Positions 12,734-28,602 of a DNA stretch of 62,000 nt are shown in pieces; position 1 is the first letter of the stretch; each line of letters begins with the position of its first letter. Source of the DNA: Chrysomallon squamiferum (Eukaryota > Mollusca > Gastropoda > Neomphalida > Peltospiridae); the NCBI GenBank assembly GCA_012295275.1, contig CM022671.1, positions 35,274,183 to 35,336,182 on the forward strand. Direction: 5' to 3'. The position numbers and the translations under genes were made by a program. The notes under the pieces were generated by a model. The model searched no databases, was not told where the DNA came from, and worked only from the letters and a program-made list of their open reading frames with translations.

Positions 12734-12768
12734 TTAGTAACATCATCATCATCATCATCATCATCAAC
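12734..12768. repeat. (ATC)n microsatellite
   Basis: Short run of CATCAT units just inside the intron, 17 bp after the donor. Confidence 0.85.
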
Positions 12769-13597
12769 ATTGTTGTCTTATGTTACTTTTATCATTGTAG
12801 TTCCTAATATTTGTTATGTTATTATATTTCTGGATGTAGCAAAATGAACAAATTGACATACCAGCAATATCTACATATAGAATGTGTATATTTATATACA
12901 CATATATACATGGCAACACACACACACACACACACACACAAAAACAAACACTCATTCCCATATTTACTACCAAGTGCATAATACCTATCTTCATACATAC
13001 ATACAGACATAAATAAAAACACACAAAAAAAAGCTTACACAAAAATAAATATACTCAAATGTTTGTACTCACTGAAACATCAACATACAAACAAAATAAA
13101 CTCAATTAGAAACAGACAAAAAAAAAAAAAAAATCCAAACATAAACAAATATATATATATATATTTTGCAGAAGAATAAACAGACACAGACACACAAATG
13201 CACACACATACACACATTAATTTTAATTAATTTTAAGTTAGTATATATTTAAGAATGGCTGGATATATTAAAACCCATATCATTTTTTTTAAAGTTGTTA
13301 TAGTTGTGCATTATATAATGTGAGTCAGTGAGTGCAGATAACAACAAAGGTGTAGTTTATAATGTGCACACGAAAACCTTTGTAGATACCTCACTTACGT
13401 TACTTTGAGGCCTGCCATGCTAATTGTTCAGTCTGTTTAGGTCGTGTGTAAGTTTAACGCTTGATAACAAATAGTGGCATGTGTTGCCAAGTTGATTCTG
13501 ATAACCCAGAGAGTGGGGCAGAGTTACTCACATACTCACCTGGGTGAAGAATGGCATGCAGAGAATAAGATTTTGAAAAGTTTGTCTAAAATTAAAT

Positions 13598-13672
13598 GTA
13601 TATGTGTGTGTGTGTGTACACACCCACATACATACACACACACACACATTTAATCTGAGACAAACATATTAC

Positions 13673-13713
<41 letters not shown>

Positions 13714-13830
13714 TTATATACCTATATGTGTTTGTGTTTTTATATATATACACACACACATAAATATATATATATACACACACCCACACACACATAAACA
13801 TACACCCACACCCACACATACATATATATA
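13598..13830. repeat. TG/CA/TA compound microsatellite
   Basis: Alternating purine-pyrimidine tracts over about 230 bp, with a clean (CA)n run at about 13675-13707. Confidence 0.93.
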
Positions 13831-14010
13831 TAGAAAAATACATATTACAAGTTTAAGTTTATAGATCTGTATGCATAAGCATACCAGTATAAATATATGA
13901 ATGCATACATGTACTCACATGCACAGACATAAACACTCTATCAATCCTTTTAACTTTTTTATTTAGTTTTATCATACATTACATTATGACTGTGCTTGAA
14001 ATTTAAATTT

Positions 14011-14012
<2 letters not shown>

Positions 14013-14083
<71 letters not shown>
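14013..14083. repeat. (TC)n microsatellite
   Basis: About 35 uninterrupted TC units. Confidence 0.97.
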
Positions 14084-14087
<4 letters not shown>

Positions 14088-14419
14088 ATGATATAAACTT
14101 TTTTTTTAAAACAAGTTACTTTTCTTCTTCTGACATATAAATTAAGTCCACAAGAGAAGTTAATTTTTCACTTGCTCTCTGTATGGTAAAGCAATGATGG
14201 TGAAAGAATGAGTCAGGTGATTAAAGAAGGTGATGTTGTGTGAAGTCTGTTTTGTTCATTTGTCGAGGAGCCTGTAACGTGATGAGGTGAATGATGAGTC
14301 ATTGAGATGTAAATCTCGTCTCTCTTCAAATCTCTTTTCACACAGCTGCAGATGAGTAATGTAGATTTTTTCTACATAATAGTTTTACCTTTCTGTTTTG
14401 TAAAACTTTTCATTCTTTT

Positions 14420-14455
14420 CTTTTTTTTTTTTTTTTTTTCATTAATGTTTTATCG

Positions 14456-14489
<34 letters not shown>

Positions 14490-14545
14490 TGCATTTTGGA
14501 GGTGCTTTTTTGTTTGTTTGAGAAAAGCTTTTTTTTTTTTTTTCT
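14420..14545. repeat. Poly-T cluster
   Basis: Three long T runs within 125 bp. Confidence 0.9.
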
Positions 14546-15827
14546 TAGTTCTATCTCTTCATTATCAGTCTTTAAACATGCTTTAAAACCTCAGGTTACT
14601 TGAATACAGCAAGAAAGATTAGATATTGTATCAGTGTGAAATGCTTTTTTATATTACATACACATAACTTTTATTTAAAATTTTGGAATAGATTGTTCTT
14701 TATTTTTTATTTTTTGCCTTTATTTTATTTTGTTTTGTATTGTTTTATTACATTTAATATAAATGAGTATTAACAAAATTAGTAAACAAAACAAAAAAAA
14801 ACCTCAAAAAACACTTTTTTTAACATTTTATGGTATTCCTATTAGATTCAAATCTAAACCATTTACTTGTAAAAAAAAAAAATCGGATTTTCTAAGAGTA
14901 TCAGCTGGATTTGCCACTGACAGAACTGTTCAGCATCAGCAACCCATTGTAGATTATGTTGTAGACCAAATTTATCTGACTTGAATAATAATTTATTGTT
15001 AAATATCCTGACTGTTCTGTGTTTATTTTTTTTCCAAGACACTTTTCCCATTTTGAAACTATTAATTACCAAAAAAACCTCACAATTATACAATCATTTA
15101 ATTATGAATGTCACATATTAAGAAAAACCTGATAATTATTATCAATCTGTTATATGTAATTCTATATTACATTACGTTTGTATAAAGTTATATTGTTTTT
15201 GTATCTCCAGCATTCTATGTATCTTTATTTATATTTCTGATGAGCTGTAAAGCTCGTGATTAACAAAGAATTGAAACTGAATTAAAATATAGATTTTTAA
15301 CTATATAATGCTGGAAAAGATTTAAAATAAGATAGCATTCTGTTAGTGTAGTCCTTTTAAACAAGCACACGAAAGACATGTATTTTTTATTTTATGCTTG
15401 GCTAATTCCAAATCTGTCAAAACAGTCTTCTCCTTTGTTGTTTCATTTGTGACAAAACGTCTGTACAGCTGTAATTGTAGTAAACACTGTGATACCATAA
15501 TAATATTCTTAACAAATAAAGAAAATCTCTGTACTTATGAAGATTAAACTTTGGTTAATTATACCAGGATTTTAGTCTGCATGTTTGTCAGTTTTCAAAA
15601 TAAACCCTTGATCCTTGGACTCAGCTGGTTTTGGTTGTGGTTGTCATTTTACGTGCTGAGTTTTCGTATGAGTGGTGATTGTGTAAAATATCAATGATCT
15701 CAAGTAACAACAAGATCAAACCAGGATTTAAAAACACACTGGTTTCTTTTATCAGTAAATGTTATCTTACTCAATTAGTATTATGCTGGTATTTGTCTTT
15801 TCTGTGATAGAGAACTGTTTTATTTTC

Positions 15828-15828
<1 letters not shown>

Positions 15829-15888
<60 letters not shown>

Positions 15889-15889
15889 T
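15829..15889. repeat. (TTA)n microsatellite
   Basis: About 20 TTA units. Confidence 0.97.
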
Positions 15890-16471
15890 TATTTCAGTCA
15901 TCATCATCATTATATATTTATTTATTTATTATTTTTTGTATTATTCCATATTTTTACACTTTATTTTACTTAAACTATCATTTGTAATATTATTATTATT
16001 ATTCAGATCATATATTTCCTGATCCTATCATTTGTATTGTTCCTGTCTGTATGTCACCTATTATTTCTTACCCTCAGCCTGTGTTGTGTGGTACATTGTA
16101 ACACAAAGAAACTATGGTTACTTACTGATAAGTAATCAGGTACACACACAATTTGTTACAAAGATATTCAATGTTATACGTCAGCATGAAACCATTAGGT
16201 GCAGCTAAAGTAAGTAAATACAATGTTTAATAACGTATTTATCATTTGTACTACATTATGTAAAAATAATACATTTCTTGCAAGGTTTGACACTGAGGAT
16301 AAAGTAATAGGTTTTGTTTGTTATTTTTACAATTTTTTTTTTATTGTAATAGTTTTATTTGTATGTATTTTTCATGTTATGTTTTTATATTATTATTTCT
16401 TTTTTAAATTTATATTTATGTGTATAATTATGTATTAAATGAAACAAAATAAATAAAATTAGATGTGCCTG

Positions 16472-16622
16472 TGTGTGTGTGTGTGTGTGTGTGCATCTGT
16501 GCATGTGTGAGAAAGAGAAAGAGAGAGAAACACACATATACATGCTGTAGAGTTCAGGTATACCAAATATGTCTCTCTCTCTCTCTCTCTCTCATTTTTT
16601 TTTTTTTTTTTTTTTTTTTTTT
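16472..16622. repeat. (TG)n, (TC)n and poly-T cluster
   Basis: Short TG run, GA-rich linker, CT run and a poly-T of about 28. Confidence 0.92.
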
Positions 16623-16833
16623 CTGAACTTCTGGATTACAATGTTGTAAATCAGGTTTAAAACTTGGCCTCATTCTTTCTTTTGTTGCACTTTTTTTTTC
16701 TTTTTTTTCTTCTCACCAGTCTTTCAAGACAGTGGTAATAAAAATTAGATTACAAAGAAATTACTTTTGCTTTCAACCATTAAAATTTATGAATTCAATA
16801 TGGAGGCTTATCCACAGAAATAATTTTTTGTCA

Positions 16834-16835
<2 letters not shown>

Positions 16836-16881
<46 letters not shown>
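16836..16881. repeat. (TG)n microsatellite
   Basis: About 22 TG units. Confidence 0.97.
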
Positions 16882-16883
<2 letters not shown>

Positions 16884-17680
16884 GTATTTAGACATGTCTA
16901 TATCTAGTTGTATAATATTTTGAAATAAATATATCTTTTTTTTTTACTATAGAGCTTAAGTTAGTTTGTTTTGGGTTATGTTTAAAAACATAAACATAAT
17001 AATTATAATCATTAATTTAAAATTGGTTTTGATTGAGACAATGAATTCATTTATGAAATTTAAATATTAGTATAAAAATTATTAGTAAAATTTTATACAT
17101 TTATTATTATTATTATTACTAGTAGTAGTAGTAGAAATAGTAACTGCTATTATTTATTTATTTGTTTATTTGTATTATATTTATTTGCTGATTGTAGGCT
17201 ACATTGTTGGTCTTTTTATTTTTTTAGATATATTAATATTTTTAAAAAGTTTATTAAAATATTAAATTTTTTTTTCAGTTAAATTTTTTTTATTTCTTAT
17301 AATGAATGTAAACATTTGAATATATTTATTTTAAATTAATTTTTTGATTTTGTTGTTTTTAAGAAAATAATTTATTTTATTTTATCTTATTTCATTTCAT
17401 TTCATTTTATTTTGTTTTATTAGTTTATTTCATGTTACTTTTTTTCTTTTTTTTTTCTTTTTATTCATTTTATCAGTTAGTTTTTAATTCTACTTTTAAA
17501 ATTTTGTGTTTTTATTTTTTATGTATCATTCTGGCAGTACTTGTAAAATGCACTCTTTTTGAACCTGCGGACTTCTGTCAAACATTTCCAAATGTTGTGT
17601 GTATAAGCAGTTGCTTTTGTCCTTGTAAATGTTAAAACACCACTTTATGTAGAATATGTCCTCTATAAACACAAATATGT

Positions 17681-17767
17681 GTTTTCACTTAGTTACAGAC
17701 CTGTTACATTTTTCTGATGTTTTCACTTAGTTACAGACCTGTTACATTTTTCTGATGTTTTCACTTA
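17681..17767. repeat. 38-bp tandem direct repeat, 2.3 copies
   Basis: A 38-bp unit beginning GTTTTCACTTAGTTACAGAC occurs perfectly at 17681-17718 and 17719-17756, followed by a partial third copy. Identity suggests a recent duplication. Confidence 0.95.
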
Positions 17768-18216
17768 AAACCAACATCCAAAATCTGTTACTGGTTTGTA
17801 CAGGGAAGGCTTATTATTATTATTGTCTCTTTTAGAAGGAAAAAAAAAAAAAAAGGTGCGACCGTTAACTTACATGTGACGTATTCGGTTTATTGTATGG
17901 TGTGGAATAAATGTGTGTATGACATCAACTAACTTGAAGATTGTGACGAGATAACTAACAGTGTTAAATCTCTTCTGTTTTACACTGCACAATGCCTGAT
18001 AAGGTTTGTAGATAGTATTGTTGTAAATGTACAGTTTAAAATGTTCAGATTTCATGACAGTTGAAGTAAAAATGTTTTAAAATGTTTCACAGTGAAGTTC
18101 AGTAGTCTTTTTTTTTCCTCTTTTTTTTCACAAATCTGTTGTCATTTCTTCCTTATGTTTTTCCTTCGTTTCTTTTTCTTTTCTTTCCTTTAATTTAGTT
18201 TTTCTCTCCTTTCTGG

Positions 18217-18218
<2 letters not shown>

Positions 18219-18300
<82 letters not shown>
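18219..18300. repeat. (TC)n microsatellite
   Basis: About 40 TC units. Confidence 0.97.
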
Positions 18301-18302
<2 letters not shown>

Positions 18303-20674
18303 GTTGAACATTTTTTTCAGCTGTTCTGAAGGAATTAATTAAATATTAATAATCAATCTTTACTTTTATCTTGTTTTGAAAGCAATAAAATCTAATTAAA
18401 ATGTATATAAAAAAAATTAAAATTAAAAATTCCACCATTGTCTACATAAATGTATAATTACACACACAGCACTAAAAAAAAAATAATAATAATTTCTCAT
18501 AGCAGCTGCATTTGAATAAACATTTAAATTTTTTTTTTTTTTTCTTAAATTTAAATAATACAATTATTGTAGATATAGAGAATGCAATCAGGAACAGTAT
18601 AGTTGAAATGAGACAGAATTTGGTTTGTTATTTTCTGTTACAGCTCTTTTGTAAATTTAAAAAGTTTATAACTCTTTCCAGTAGGTTTTTTTCTTTCTCC
18701 TTGAAAAAAAGCTATCCTGAATGAGTTAGGAAAGTTTTTATTTATTTATTTTATTTTAACATATTTATTTATTTTATTTTAACATATTTATTTGTTTGTG
18801 TTTGTTTCATTTCATTTTTTAAATTTTTTTTGTTTTGCTTTGATTTGTTTTGTTTTATTTATTGATTTATTTTATTTTATTTTATTTTATTTTATTTGAA
18901 CATATTGCTTTATAGTGACACTAATTCAGTTTTATTGAAGTTGTTTCTGATTGAAGTATACCTGTAATGTACGAACATTAAAGTAAACTCATTTTGCATA
19001 TTTCTACTGAAAAAAAAAAAAAAAAAAACAACAACACAGAAATTATAAAGGAAAAAAACAACAACAACACCAATATCTAACATTCATTTTAAAAGCAGAT
19101 ATACAATAATAATAGTATCCAGATCATAATGACTTTTTTGGAGGAATTTTTTTTATATATTATTATCATCATCATCATCATCATATCATCATCATCATCA
19201 TTATCATTATTATTAATAATGTCTCTAATAGATTTACAAATCTGCCAATTTTATAAATATTTACTTTATTATTACTAAAGATTGAGGTTTTATAAAATTT
19301 AATCTTTTACAAGTATATTGCATTTATTTATACTCATTCTCTTTTGTTGTTGTTAATTGTTGATTAATACATTATTTCAAATGAAAAATGATCTGAAACA
19401 ATCATTTTAAATGTATAATTAATATATTCATTCAACACACATTGTTCCTGAGTAAATGATTTTGTTTTTCAAAATCCAGAAAAAGTAATGTATATAAAAT
19501 ATATAGGTAATTTAAAAATATATATTTTAATCAGTTTATTTTGCTAAATTTTTATAATAAGCATTTTTATTCTTTTTATTTTATAATTTAAAATAGGTAA
19601 TTTTAAAGGAAATTCACAACGTGTTTCTTATTTTTTATTTTTTTTTTCTATTTTGATATGCTTTAAAATTAAATTTTAATATACAGGTAGATGATGTAAT
19701 ACTTTGGTATTTTGTAATTTTAAGTCCAGTTCTTAATATATTAATAACAGATATTCTAAATAAATATTAAGATAGAGCAGTTTTTGATGGATAATACATA
19801 AGATATATTAAAAGTATAATTACGTTAAATCAGAATTATGAATTATATATATTCGTAAAAGTATTTTCATTATAAATTAGAAAAAACAAACATACCTATT
19901 AAATTTGAAAATATTACATATATAGGTAAAATATCTTATATAATAAAAAGAAAGTATTCCTAACATAAGCTATATGTAGTAGTATTTTTATGTAATAACA
20001 AGGTACAGATATTTTTAATAAAACTACTGTATATACAAGCATTATTTAATATTTAGTATATTTTTAATATATTGTTTAATACAGATATTATCTGATTTAG
20101 AAAACAGGTATTTCAAATTAAAAAAAAAAGGTTTTACTGAATTGAGTATTTGAATACACACAGGTAGTATGAATTTAAATTTTTGAAAAAAAGTGTTTTT
20201 AAACTGATTCCACAAAAAGGTATTGTTAGAAATGTAAATTTTTTTTTTTTTTTTTTTTTTTGTAAAAGGTACTGTATAATTTATGGCACACAAAGGTATT
20301 TTACAATTTAAGGTGTTGTTTGAAGATACAGTATGTGGGGAATGTATTAAAAACCAAAACTGACACTGAGGACCTATAATTTATGTAAAGTACAAGGACT
20401 TTCAAAAGTGTCTACATGTTCAAACCAATATAGCCAAACAGACTTTCGCAGTACTAAAACATAATTGTTGTTCACTCTGCTGTAAGGTCAGAGATATCGT
20501 TAACATTGTTTACCTGTATAATAAAGTGTAGAGGTGTGTGTAAATACAGGTTACTAATAATAAAGCTGAGAGTGACAACAAAGATTTTTTATTTTTTTTA
20601 TTTTTTATTCTGTTTGAAGTAGTTGTAAAATAGGATTAGTTGGTTAATATTTTTAAATATTGTTCATGTGAGAG

Positions 20675-20940
<266 letters not shown>

Positions 20941-21228
20941 ATTAAGTCTGTGTTTTAATATTTAAAAGATTTTAAATGTTTCATATTTCATGAGAAAAAT
21001 TATGTGTGTGTTATGCATGTACTTGTGGGTGAGAGAGAAAAAGAATAGAAAAAAGTGATGAGAAAAAGATGAGAAAAATTAAAGAGGTTAATATACAGTT
21101 ACCTTATTTTAAAAAATACAGAGCATTATGTCATTTAATACTGTTCTGTTTATCTTCTCTGTTTACCTTTGAGTGATAATTTATTTTTGATTTGTGCATG
21201 TGTGTCTAAGGTCTTCTTTTGTTTGTGA

Positions 21229-21232
<4 letters not shown>

Positions 21233-21273
<41 letters not shown>
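21233..21273. repeat. (CA)n microsatellite
   Basis: About 20 CA units. Confidence 0.97.
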
Positions 21274-21275
<2 letters not shown>

Positions 21276-22948
21276 TATTACTTATCTGAAAAAGTAACTA
21301 TGAAAAGAACTGTTTAAGTGAAATAAATGTTTTAAAATAATATATAATTAATTAAGTAAAATAAATAAATAAATAAATTAAATTGTAAAAAAATAAAAAA
21401 ATATCAACATTTTTTTTCATGAAGACAAATTGTCAACACAGACTGAGTTTCCCTTTGTCTAGAAAAATTGTTTACAGACTGAGGCACAGTTATGCGCAGT
21501 ACTTATTTTGGTTTTATTGAAATAATTCATCTATTTTAATGTATTTATTTTCATTTTGACATTATTTTGAAAATGTTTATTTTAAGGCTTCAGGTCAGTT
21601 TTTAATCTGTAGAAGTTATGACAAAATATTAAGTTACAATATTACATTTTTAGATATTAGTAACAATAAATTTTTATATTTATAAAGTGTAATCATTTTA
21701 ATAATAAATTTTATATCTCAAATTTCTTCTTTTTTTAAACATTATTCACAGTTTTAACCACAAATCACATTTATTATAAATCCTGAACAGCTTTTTTTTA
21801 TTACTTTTCTCTGTTGTTTTTTCTTTCATTTTTTTTTTTAAATTATTTTTCTCAATAGATTATTTTTCTATTTTTCATTTTAAAATAAAATAAAATGTGT
21901 TATGTAATTACCTAGCACATTATTTGTACTATGACTGGATATGCACTGAACCTTTGCAAAAAAATATAACAACCATTAAAATTTATATTATTTTTTTTTC
22001 TTATTTCCAAAACATTGTCAACCAAATATTTTGGTATGCAGTTATCTTTACATTTCACTTTAACAGGGAAATAAATAAATAAAGGAAATAATAAAAAAAT
22101 AAAATAAATTAATGTGTATCACATTTCAAAAACATACATTAAGATAATTGTTACATTATTTGGGATGAAAAGTTGAAATGATAACAAAGTCTTTTATTTT
22201 TTTTTTCCTTTCTATTTATATTTTTCTTTCATTTTTACTACAAAGTTAAAAACCTTTTTTTTTCAAATAAAGTAAACAGAACAGAGTACATTAAATGTTT
22301 TATGACTGCGTTTTCTTTACATCCAGGTGTTTTTAATACCTGGAAACACGTTAATTGGGGCTGTGTGCTAGTCTGTACATTCCACTGTTCCTTCAATGCA
22401 TCACCATGGAGACGACAGGCAGAGGTCATTTTTTTTTAAAGAGTGGGTTTCAGGACCAGTCAACCCTCAAAATCACTGCTGTTTAAATTAAAATCTTCCA
22501 GTTGTGTTTACATATGGGGAGTGTGTTTATGTGTTGAAGATTTCTGTTTTATTGTGGTATTACTGAAGTATGTTATCCAGGTCAGAGGTCATGGCATGGC
22601 AAGCATACTTTAACGGTTAATTGGTAGATTTATGTTAAAGTTTAGCCACTCTGTTGTGAAGCTTTCTTTTTATGTGTCTGATAGACGCTCTTTCCCTTTT
22701 CTCTCATTATGTAGGTGGGTTGTCAGTAGGCTGTAGTATGTGGTTTTGAGTACAGAACTGAGGCGTGATAGGTTTCAGGATCAAGTCCTTATTGCTGCTC
22801 TTCTACATTTTCCTTTCTCTTTTTTTTTGAAAGAAAGAGAGAAAGAAAGTATGAAAGAAAGAGAGAAAGAAAGAGTGACTGTGAAAAAGAAAGAGAGGGT
22901 TCTGTCCAGTAAAGTCATAACAAAAGAAAAAGAGAAAGTGAGTCAATG

Positions 22949-23167
<219 letters not shown>

Positions 23168-24927
23168 TAACAAGACAGAGCAGTGAAACTTTGATCTCTG
23201 ACTGACTGAGTGTATTCAGAAACAGGCTATAGCAGTTGAAACTGGGGGAAACTTTGAGAGAACACCACATATTTAGACCAGCAGGCTTATTTCCTGCCTC
23301 ACTTGAGGCTTTACTGAGCACATTATCCCTGCAAGCCAGCGTGTGGATACACCTGAGTGCTCCTGCACAGGTATGCCGTACTCCTTGATTACCTGTTCAT
23401 ACCTGCTGACCGTCCCAATCAGGCAATGCTTTGAATGGCTGCTGTCAGTTGTGGTGTATTCAACAGGTAGTACAGGTGGACACCGCTGTGACATGGTTTA
23501 CAGCAGTCACTGACAACTGGGACAAGTTTTCTTCCTCTGGCAGAAATCATCCAGACACTTTTGTTTTCATCATTTAAAGTGATAGTATCTGGCTGTAATA
23601 TATATCAGTGTTATTTAACTTAGTGACTGGACATCTACAAGTTTTATCCATTGTGTTCTGAGGAGATATACCAGCTTTGTTTTTTTTCTGTGGTGACTTT
23701 GCATACTGATATTACACATGATTAAATGTCTTCTACTTGTATAGTTTAATGTTTTCTCAGGATATATGCAAGTATGTTTTCATATGGTGACTATATATAT
23801 TGATATTACACACTATTTTAGGTTATCTACTGGTATACTTTTAATTCGGTTCCCAGATTAAATATCAGCATACTTTCATCTGGTGACTATAAATAAACTA
23901 TTGTTATGTCACAGGTCACTGTCATATACCAGTATAATTTAATGTGTTGAGGCTATATACCAATATACTTTCAAGAAGTTATTATTACATAGATTACTGT
24001 GCTTGTAGTAATATCAGAAATATTAACTGCATAATATATCATTATTAATCCACCTGCTAGTTATATATATCAACTATCAATAACATCATTCATGATGACT
24101 CATATAAAATATGAGCAGTTCAGGATTGCATGTTCTTGATAGTCAAATTACGTTCAGTTTTTATCTAAAGGTTTCACTGTATCTTTTAGGTTATTAAGTG
24201 TAATAACATCTTTCAGTATAATCTGAGGTAGTCTCAGTATATAGATATATACTATTATTATTTCATTTGTAACTGGTTTATTTACTGCTGTCAGATGTGA
24301 TACTGAAGTTATCTGACATGCTGACTGTTTATTAACACAGTGTTATAAATATCTGTATGTACCACAACTCAAAAAGTGATTACCAGAGCAGTATGTGACT
24401 TTCTAAAAATATCTCCAGTCTATGAAATTGTTATATGTTAGAACACCAATTTGAAAGGAAATTCATTTCTTTTCTTTTTTTTTTAATTAAAATTCTGATA
24501 TCACATTTGTTTGTATAAATTATCTCAGTTAATTCTATTTTAAAACTGAATATTTTATATAATTTTCAGACTACTGGCAATGAAAAATATGTATTTTTAT
24601 TTATAACACATTTTCAACACTCGTAATATTTGTAAATATTCAGGTAAAAAAAAAAAGTGCTTCTATTTTGTCCATACTGAGGTAACAATATGAATATATA
24701 TTTATATTAAATATTTATATACATGTAGTGTGGCTTTCATATACATACAAAAACAACATATTTCCGTGTGTGTTGGAAAGACTCTTTAATTAATGTGTGA
24801 CCAGTACATACGTATGATATCTCACACCAACTGATTCAGTATTAGCTGAATATGACATTTAACTCATCAGAGAGAAACATGTTTTAATGATGGAGGATAA
24901 TTATTAGAGTGTCAGCTTGTTTTCATC

Positions 24928-25032
24928 ATGGATGTTCTGTTAGAGCGGAATCCTAGGCCCCTGCAGGAGTACTTGGAGGAGCAGGAGGAGCAGAGGGAGT
25001 CTGAGCGAAGACCTCACAGTTTCTTCTTACAG
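24928..25032 (+). CDS. RIMBP: Candidate coding exon, Glu-rich 35-codon segment (RIMBP-like gene)
   Basis: Seen: from the ATG at 24928 the frame is open for exactly 35 codons to CAG/GTAACC at 25032/25033, ending in phase 0. The peptide starts MDVLLERNPRPLQEYLEEQ, is acidic and helix-like, and ends SFFLQ. GC content rises sharply over the flanks. If the AG at 24914-24915 serves as acceptor, the exon begins at 24916 in phase 0 and adds four codons in frame with the upstream exon. Its pyrimidine tract is poor, so an alternative first exon starting at this ATG is just as plausible. I do not recognise a domain. It lies on the same strand and in the same phase as the RIMBP exons downstream. Confidence 0.55.
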
Positions 25033-27621
25033 GTAACCATGGTTTCCTCTTCATGTCTGTTTTGAACTACACAGTATCACTGTGGATTTGTCCCCTAAAT
25101 CATGTTTAGATATGCTGGTCTAACTTTATTAATTATTTTATTCATTTGCTTTTATATTTATCACTTTTTAATTTGGATCTTTATTAAAAAAAAAAAAATT
25201 TAATTTTAACTTTGGGATTGGTATATATAATATGATTCACTGAATGGTTAATAATTAGTAATGGGTGTGGTCATTCAATACTGATTATGTTCTGATTGTA
25301 TTTTAGACATTCATTCAGTCATTATTTAATATATTTTCACTTTTATATATTTCTTACTTCATCTTATTTTAAAATAATTTATTTTTAATTTATTACCTTG
25401 TCTTCTATCATTCATTAATTCACTCATTCTGAAAAGATTTATTTTAACCTGCATCTCTCCAATTGAATGGTCTTTAAATTTTCATATTTTTTATTGCAGT
25501 ATCTTAATGTTTTTTCATTCATTCATTCATTCTGTCTGTGCCTCTACACAGTCATTCACTCTTTTTTTTTCATCCTGTCTGTCTCACTATCTCTCTTTTC
25601 TCTCATACCTCTTCTTTCTTTTCTTCACTATATCTTTCTTTGTTCTTCTCTCTCTCATTTACTTTGGTCTTTTAAACTAACTTAAAAAAAAATATATATA
25701 TTTTGTTTAGGTTTGTCTTTGTCTGTTCATTGAACCATTCTTTCATTCATTTATTTGTGCCAATGTTGAATCTGAGATGTATTAAGCAAAGACCTGTTAA
25801 TCCGGTAATCCAGGTTAAGATGCAGATTATGTAGACATAATCAAATCAGCATGGTAAAAACTTCCTTCTTTTTTTTGACATTTCTCTGCTGGTTTTGGCT
25901 TCATTTGTCTGACTAAGTACAAGGAAGTTATTTACAGATAAAAGGAAAACATAAAAACACATACAAAAAATCCACACAGACAATAAGATATGAAATATAG
26001 TTTATTTTTCAAAATACGAAAATCAGATACATTTTATTTCTAAGTCATATTTTTGTGCTAGAATAAAAAATATTAATTCATTTCCATACAAATAAAACTG
26101 TAAAGATAAATTTTTATAAACAAACATCTTAATTATATTATTCTTGTCATAATAATTTTGTGCCATTTGTGAAATTTTTTGTAAACATTATCATATCATT
26201 ATGTCGTAATAATTTAAAATTATGTACATAAATTCTAGATATATCACAATTTATTATTAATTTTTCTATATTTTATTTATTTAATATTACATATAGTTGT
26301 GTGTGTGTGTGTGAACACATACAAACACATACAAACATATATATATATATATATATATGAACAATCACATTACTGTTGCCCATACAACACAACATATGTA
26401 AGTTATTATGCATGGCAGTATTATGAGCTGTCACCTATCTATAGTTTATACTTACAAATGACAGGTTAATTGATCTTCATGGAATATGAGCTGCAGTCAT
26501 GTGGTAATGTGAATAACAACACTACAGCCACACGTTTATATACCACGTTTGTTAAACAGTGCGATACAAACCATGTACTAAACACTAGTGTTTGATCAGA
26601 GGTTTATATTACATGTGATAACATTGATAAACTGTCTGTACTACACTGTTCATGTAAACCTTTGGAAAAAGACACCTGAATCTCAACAAATGGGGTCTTA
26701 GTCAATGAATAGAAATTTTTGGCAGCTTTACACAAGTATTCAAAATCAAATAATTTTAATTAATTTATTATTTATTTTATTTTTAGAAAAAGGTCTTGTG
26801 ATAAGTGTTTAATATTAAGGAATGAATGTGGTATAGTTTTGTTGTACTTGGTTTATGTTAGACATTTTTAAATGTTGAGTGATACGAGGAAAGAAACCAG
26901 TCTGTATCACACACAAGATTTCTTTTACTGATACCAGAAACATCTTTTATACATGGCTTAACAGAACACACATACCATAACTTCTCTGTTTCTTTGTGGA
27001 GCTCAGGCTTGAATGGGAAGTTGCATTATATAGAACTGATTCTCTGTAAAGAATATCACACACACAAACAGACACACACAGACACATATACACACAGAGA
27101 GACACACACACATTTAGAGTGTGAATTATAATATATTTCCTATCTGAATCAGACCATTTGAAAATTGTCACAACATATATTTTATTTTTATGCTGAATTA
27201 GAAGATAAATATTTATTCTGATTCTAATGTTTCAGATGGGTTGTAATAAATAAAACTCTTTAAAAATGAGTAATAAAGATGGAAATCAGTGTTACAAGTT
27301 AACATTTAGCAATAATGAATCACATTAAACTAAAAATAAAATCAGAGGATGTTTTTATCTGAATTGTATAATTTCTGAAATTTTTCAAACTCTTATGTTT
27401 TTTTTCCATATTTTTTAGTAGATGATCTTTCAAAAGCCAGTTTCCATTCACAAATAATCTTAGAATTTCTTTTTTTTTTCTAAATAATTCAAATAAAATA
27501 AAATTTTATAAATGTTTTGTTCAACAAAAGTTTGTCCTTTCATCCTGAACATGCTGATGTGGAAAACTGACAGAAATGATTAGATGACAATTTTGAAAAA
27601 AACAAACAGAACAACATTTAA

Positions 27622-27703
<82 letters not shown>

Positions 27704-27727
27704 TAATAATAATAATAAAATAATAAT
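27622..27727. repeat. (AAT)n microsatellite
   Basis: About 100 bp of AAT units with a few AAAT interruptions. Confidence 0.97.
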
Positions 27728-28358
27728 GCATACTTGGGCTAGCAAATCAATATTCTCCTAAAGATTAGCAGTTTTGATTATAATTAATAATGTCATTATT
27801 TAAACACATTGAAATATGCAAAATAAAAAACTGTATATAATAATATATGAAATAAACAAAATTAAAAAAAATATGAATATATTGCTGAGTGTATTGACGT
27901 CAGTTACCTTCAGCTATCAATTTATAATTGGTGAATCATACACCTGTAAATTTACCTAATTACATATCACCTGCAGATCAGATATGTTACCTGTATTTTC
28001 ACATCATTTATCCACTGTAGAATACTTTTGATGCTAAGCAATTTAACAGTTGAAATTCTGATTAAACAGCAGATATATTCAGTTATTAGTGTACATTTTA
28101 ATATTTTCCTTTTATCAGTACATTTAACAGTTTGAATTTGTATCTTAAAGTATGAGTAAACAGTTTTAAATTACATTTTATGTAAATCAAAGGTTAAAAT
28201 TGTTTTCTTGTGTTTTTTCATATTTTCATTTTTTTTTATCAAGATATTTAATTCTTGGATCTTAAATTATTGTTGAACATTTTTTTGTTGTTGAAAGATT
28301 AATGGGAAACTGTCCTGTGGAATGTGAGGGATGTTTAGAAAAATGTATTTTAATTAAT

Positions 28359-28389
<31 letters not shown>

Positions 28390-28602
28390 CACTGTAGACA
28401 TTTAATAATGTGACTTTATATTTCAAGAGAAGAGGATTTAAAATCATTATTCTCAGTGATTTACAATAAGTGGTGTTGTGTTTGTAGTGGCTAGATCAGT
28501 TACTGTTTAAAGAATGAATTAAAATCTTGGTTTTGTCTCTTGATGAAGTACTCAGTGTGGATTTTTATTGTTTATTGAAGTATATAGAGTATCATGTGTC
28601 CA